Part shown: piece by piece, positions 60,656-64,000 of the stretch
Numbering within the stretch: the first letter of the stretch is position 1
Layout: each line of letters starts with the position of its first letter
Assembly: GCF_900113245.1 (NCBI RefSeq)
Contig: NZ_FOOQ01000001.1
Span: forward strand, 1,302,001 to 1,366,000
Source: Halopelagius inordinatus
GTDB taxonomy: Archaea > Halobacteriota > Halobacteria > Halobacteriales > Haloferacaceae
Direction: 5' to 3'
DNA length: 64,000 nucleotides
Translations under genes and position numbers: made by a program
Notes under the pieces: model-generated
The model's input: only the letters and a program-made list of their open reading frames with translations
What the model was told of the DNA's origin: nothing
The model's database searches: none

Positions 60656-62050
60656 ATGGCAATAGAGTTTGCACACAGTCCGCTGGTGACGTTCATCTTG
60701 GCGTTAGCCGCGGTTATACTGCTGTTAGTCGTGTGGGACCTCCCGGCGTTTGTCGGGTTGATCATCTCGGCGTTCTTCGTCGGCATCATCAACGCGGTGT
60801 TCGTCCCCGACTTTTCGGGGGCGGACGCGGCGAGCGAAGTCGCGGCCGCGTTCGGCGACGGGATGGCCGGCATCGGGATACCCATCCTGATGGCGGCTAT
60901 CATCGGGAAGTCGATGCTCGAAAGCGGTGCGGCCCAACGCATCGTCCGCGGGTTCCAGAACGCTCTCGGTGAATCGAACTCCGATATCGCGCTGTGGGGG
61001 AGCAGTACCGTGCTCGCGGTGCCCGTCTTCTTCGACAGCGTCTTTTACCTGATGGCACCCCTCGCACGGTCGATGCGCGCACGCGTCGGCCGCGATTACA
61101 CGCTCTTCATCGTCGTCGTCGGTGCCGGTGCGGCGACGACGCACGTGTTCGTCCCGCCGACGCCGGGACCGCTCGCGGTCGCAGACCAGATCGGCGTCAA
61201 TCTCGGGATGACGATTCTCGTCGGCATCGCGACGGCGTTCCCCGCGGCGTTGCTCGCCGGTATCGTCTACGGCCGATGGCTGAACGCGCGACTCGACATC
61301 CCGCTTCGCGACGCGATGTCGACGACGACAGAAGAGCTCGAAGACATCGCGAACCGAAAGACGAGCACCCTCCCGGGCGTCTTCGAGTCGCTTCTGCCCA
61401 TCCTGCTGGCCGTGGTGCTGGTGGGGGCGTTGACGTTCGTCAACTCTCTGCAAAACGTCTACCCGTCGCTCTCTGCGGTAGAGCCGTACGTCGCGTTCGT
61501 CGGGAACAAGAACGTGGCGCTGACCATCGCCGCGATGGTGGCCGCGTACTCGTACTACCGTCACAACGAGATGGAGCGCGACGAGTGGACCGAGGAACTG
61601 ACCGAGGCGCTGAAGAGCGGTGGCAACATCGCGGCGATTACCGCGGCGGGCGGGGCGTTCGGCGCGCTGCTTGCGGCGTCCGGAATCGGCGACTACATCA
61701 CCGGCATCCTCTCCGGTATCGGCATTCCGCTGATAGTGAGTGCGTGGCTTATCGCCGCCATCGTGCGCATCGCGCAGGGGTCGGCGACGGCCGCGATGCT
61801 GACCACCGCCGGTATCATGGCCCCGCAGGTCGGCCAACTCGACGTCCACGCGGCGTATCTGGTGATGGCCATCGGGGCCGGCGGAAACATCTTCTCGTGG
61901 TACAACGACAGCGGATTCTGGCTGGTCAAGGAGATAGGCGGCCTCACCATCGGCGAGACGCTTCGGACGTGGACCGCTCTCACGACTATCATCTCCGTCA
62001 CCGGTCTCGTGGCGACGGTTACGTTCTCGACCATCCTCCCGATGGCGTAA
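60656..62050 (+). CDS. GntP-family permease
   Basis: 464 residues, about 12 helices. Family marks: VGLIISAFFVGI near 35, IGKSMLESGAAQRIVRGF near 83 and FVPPTPGPLAVADQIGVNLG near 165, plus the late AQGSATAAMLTTAGIMAP near 375. GntP transporters import gluconate or similar hydroxyacids with H+. Start ATG at 60656. Metabolic partners are not in view; the FAD enzyme downstream is not an obvious one. Confidence 0.9.
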   Translation: MAIEFAHSPLVTFILALAAVILLLVVWDLPAFVGLIISAFFVGIINAVFVPDFSGADAASEVAAAFGDGMAGIGIPILMAAIIGKSMLESGAAQRIVRGFQNALGESNSDIALWGSSTVLAVPVFFDSVFYLMAPLARSMRARVGRDYTLFIVVVGAGAATTHVFVPPTPGPLAVADQIGVNLGMTILVGIATAFPAALLAGIVYGRWLNARLDIPLRDAMSTTTEELEDIANRKTSTLPGVFESLLPILLAVVLVGALTFVNSLQNVYPSLSAVEPYVAFVGNKNVALTIAAMVAAYSYYRHNEMERDEWTEELTEALKSGGNIAAITAAGGAFGALLAASGIGDYITGILSGIGIPLIVSAWLIAAIVRIAQGSATAAMLTTAGIMAPQVGQLDVHAAYLVMAIGAGGNIFSWYNDSGFWLVKEIGGLTIGETLRTWTALTTIISVTGLVATVTFSTILPMA

Positions 62051-62328
62051 CCGTCTCGGCCCGTCGCACCCCTCCGCCGTAACGGAGCGAAACGCGGACC
62101 GTTCGGTCGAACCGAGCGACTCTCTTTTCACCGTGTCACCGTCGATGTGTGCGCACTAGCGGACGCCTCGGCGAGGCCAACGGAGGACCCGAACCGTTCG
62201 CGCGGTCCGACGTCGCCGTGTTCTGCGTCGCGACGACGAGAGAGACGCGTCCGCGGGACAGGAGATGCCGAAGGGAGTTCGGCTCGCCCCTCCGGAGGCC
62301 TTTCGGCGGTCGAACCGCAAGAGACGGC

Positions 62329-63477
62329 GTGTCTCGGGAACGATCGAAACAGCCGACGGAGTCGCTCGACGTGACGGTGTCCGGCGGGTCGATGGGCGGA
62401 CTGTTCACCGGCCTCGCCCTCCGAAGCGCCGGACACGACGTGACGGTTCACGAGCAATCGACGGGACGACTCCGGAGTCGGGGGGCGGGAATCGTCGCAC
62501 AGCGGAACGTCCGTCGGTTTCTCGGCCGTCACGCCGCCGCCGCGCCCGAGGAGATAACCACGGCGTCCAGCGAGCGACGGTATCTGACGCGGGACGGCGA
62601 CGTCGAACGGTCGGCGGCGGAGTCGATGGCATTTACGTCGTGGGACGCCGTCTACCGGCGACTCCGGGCGGCGTTCCCGGACGACCGGTACCGCACGGGC
62701 GAGGAAGTCGTCGCCGCCGACTCCGAGACGGCAACCGCCCGGCTTGCGGACGGGACCGAACTGTCGGCCGACCTGGTGGTCGTCGCCGAGGGGGGTCAAT
62801 CCTCGACGCGCCGGGACCTGTTCTCGGACGTCGACCCGGAGTTCGCCGAGTACGTCGCGTGGCGGGGCGTCGTCTCCGAGTCGGACCTCTCGGCGGCGGT
62901 AGTCGATGCGTTCGACGACCGGTTCGTCTTCTATCAGGGATCGAACCACCTGATTCTGGCGTACTTCATCCCCGGCGACGACGGCGGTACCGCCCCCGGG
63001 ACGCGCCGCCTCAACTGGGTCTGGTACGACAGCCTCGAACGCCGCGACCGAACCGCCGTCTTCACCGACGCGGGCGGCACCGAACGGACGGTCACCGTCC
63101 CGCCCGGACGCCTCCGAGAGTCGGTCCTCGACCGGCAACTGGACCGTGCGGAGTCGGAACTCCCGCCGGTGTTTACGACGCTCGTAACGGAGACGACGGA
63201 CCCGTTCGTCCAAGCGATATACGACCTGACCGTGCCGCGGATGACCGTCGGCCGAGTATGTCTACTGGGTGACGCCGCGTTCGTCGCCCGCCCGCACACC
63301 GCCGCGGGGACGGCGAAAGCCGCCGGTGACGCCGTCGAACTCCGACGGGAACTCGACCGACGCGAGACGCTCGGGTCGGCGCTCTCGGCGTGGGACGACG
63401 CCCGTACAGAGTACGGGAACCGACTCGTCGAACGCGGCAGACGGATGGGGCGAGAGCGGTTGGGTCTCGGCGAGTGA
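62329..63477 (+). CDS. FAD-dependent monooxygenase-like oxidoreductase
   Basis: 382 residues from the GTG at 62329. GGSMGGLFTGLALRSAGHDVTVHEQS is the FAD GxGxxG region (near 19-45), DLVVVAEGGQSSTRR near 150 and CLLGDAAFVARPHTAAGTAKA near 315 is the second FAD motif with the GD pair of aromatic-hydroxylase flavoproteins. The substrate is unknown. The frame continues upstream to 62149 with an Arg-rich stretch lacking similarity, so the start is uncertain; the GTG chosen is the last one before the conserved domain that leaves a short leader. Confidence 0.82.
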   Translation: MSRERSKQPTESLDVTVSGGSMGGLFTGLALRSAGHDVTVHEQSTGRLRSRGAGIVAQRNVRRFLGRHAAAAPEEITTASSERRYLTRDGDVERSAAESMAFTSWDAVYRRLRAAFPDDRYRTGEEVVAADSETATARLADGTELSADLVVVAEGGQSSTRRDLFSDVDPEFAEYVAWRGVVSESDLSAAVVDAFDDRFVFYQGSNHLILAYFIPGDDGGTAPGTRRLNWVWYDSLERRDRTAVFTDAGGTERTVTVPPGRLRESVLDRQLDRAESELPPVFTTLVTETTDPFVQAIYDLTVPRMTVGRVCLLGDAAFVARPHTAAGTAKAAGDAVELRRELDRRETLGSALSAWDDARTEYGNRLVERGRRMGRERLGLGE

Positions 63478-63519
63478 GCGGTCACCAGTTTCTTCGGCGC
63501 TCGGAGTCACTCTCCGAGC

Positions 63520-64000
63520 ATGTACGTGCTCGTCGCCGGGTCGCACGGTCAAGTCGGACAACACGTGACGAGAATCCTCGCAGAGAGCGACTACGACGTC
63601 GGCGGGATGGTTCGCGACGAGTCGCAAACCGAGGATATCGACGCCTTGGGAGCCGAACCGGTCGTCGCAGACCTGACCGAGGACGTCGCACACGCCGTCG
63701 AGGGTGCCGACGCCGTCGTCTTCGCCGCCGGGTCCGGCGGTGAGGACGTGTGGGGCGTCGACCGCGACGGCGCGAAGAACCTCGTCGACGCCGCCGAGGA
63801 CGAGGGCGCGACGCGGTTCGTGATGTTGAGTTCGATAAACGCCGACCGCCCCGAATCGAGTCCCGAGGCGCTTCGGGAGTATCTGCGCGCGAAGGCCGAA
63901 GCCGACGACTACCTCCGAGAGAGCGACCTGACCTACACCGTCGTCCGCCCGGGTCCGTTGACGAACGAGGAGGGGACCGGACGCGTCGAAATCGGAGCGG
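63520..64000 (+). CDS. NAD(P)-binding protein of the atypical SDR/NmrA group, cut by the window end
   Basis: 160 residues visible. YVLVAGSHGQVGQHVTRILAESDYDV carries the atypical SDR glycine motif GxxGxxG; VVADLTEDVAHAVEGADAVVFAAG, RFVMLSSINADRP and AKAEADDYLRESDLTYTVVRPGPL complete the pattern of NAD(P)H-binding epimerase-like proteins. Function is unknown. Starts 42 nt after the monooxygenase stop on the same strand. Confidence 0.87.
   Translation, partial: MYVLVAGSHGQVGQHVTRILAESDYDVGGMVRDESQTEDIDALGAEPVVADLTEDVAHAVEGADAVVFAAGSGGEDVWGVDRDGAKNLVDAAEDEGATRFVMLSSINADRPESSPEALREYLRAKAEADDYLRESDLTYTVVRPGPLTNEEGTGRVEIGA

Noticed and set aside
1-64000. tRNA, rRNA, CRISPR or insertion-sequence genes
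   Set aside because: Read through the gaps on both strands; no cloverleaf, regular spacer array, transposase frame or terminal repeats with target duplications were seen. A tRNA-specific scan was not possible.

Overview
The window is high-GC chromosomal DNA from a haloarchaeon (class Halobacteria, plausibly Haloferacales). The evidence is the strongly acidic proteins, the many leaderless genes with a TATA-like box about 27 nt before the start codon, and archaeal markers: NAC, TFS, TrmI, phosphomevalonate decarboxylase, a geranylgeranyl reductase, HalX/BAT regulators and HTH_10. About 60 real genes are visible. No rRNA, tRNA, CRISPR array, integrase or intact insertion sequence was recognised, so this looks like core chromosome with a few accessory patches.

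Layout. 1-7.2 kb: a partial MutS-family ATPase, small zinc-ribbon/UPF0058 proteins, and a PAS/GAF histidine kinase followed by a REC-HalX-GAF-BAT-HTH_10 regulator. 7.3-15.9 kb: an MBL-fold lactonase-like hydrolase, a truncated SDR remnant, acyl-CoA dehydrogenase, two acyl-CoA ligase-type enzymes (one MenE-like), methylmalonyl-CoA epimerase and the mutase large subunit, with a cold-shock gene between the last two. 16-24.4 kb: information processing and housekeeping (O-methyltransferase, NAC-TrmI pair, TFS, soluble chemotaxis transducer, enoyl-CoA hydratase, DUF5797/DUF5787, NUDIX hydrolase, uS10 paralogue). 24.4-32 kb: NhaC-type antiporter with a small coupled partner, an M20 amidohydrolase, a secreted Thr/Glu-rich beta-helix protein, a geranylgeranyl reductase and a membrane protein with an acidic tail. 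32-39 kb: a complete BMP-type nucleoside-like ABC importer (receptor, double ATPase, two permeases) next to a phosphohexomutase-superfamily enzyme. 39.3-44.3 kb: an operon for a COG1361 surface protein, an MMPL/RND transporter and a TrmB regulator, preceded by two inverted repeats and a structured leader. 44.6-46.3 kb: a winged-helix regulator divergent from a DoxX protein, with two more inverted repeats between them. 46.4-64 kb: MvaD, an NDH-2-like flavoprotein, an isolated cytochrome oxidase subunit I with DUF6789 and a ZIP-like protein, a glycosyltransferase/Gfo-Idh pair, an orphan 2-oxoacid dehydrogenase E1 pair, a cation/proton antiporter, a NarK-like MFS carrier, a GntP permease, an FAD monooxygenase and a partial NAD(P)-binding protein.

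Functional themes. Genes for acyl-CoA breakdown and odd-chain (propionyl/methylmalonyl-CoA) entry into the TCA cycle cluster at 8-21 kb. Several transport systems (NhaC, BMP-ABC, MMPL, CPA-type antiporter, MFS, GntP) fill the second half. The most unusual signals are regulatory: paired inverted repeats with closely related half-sites upstream of the COG1361-MMPL-TrmB operon and between the wHTH and DoxX genes, a palindrome before the E1 pair, and a hairpin that would bury the Shine-Dalgarno sequence of a 52-residue zinc-ribbon gene.
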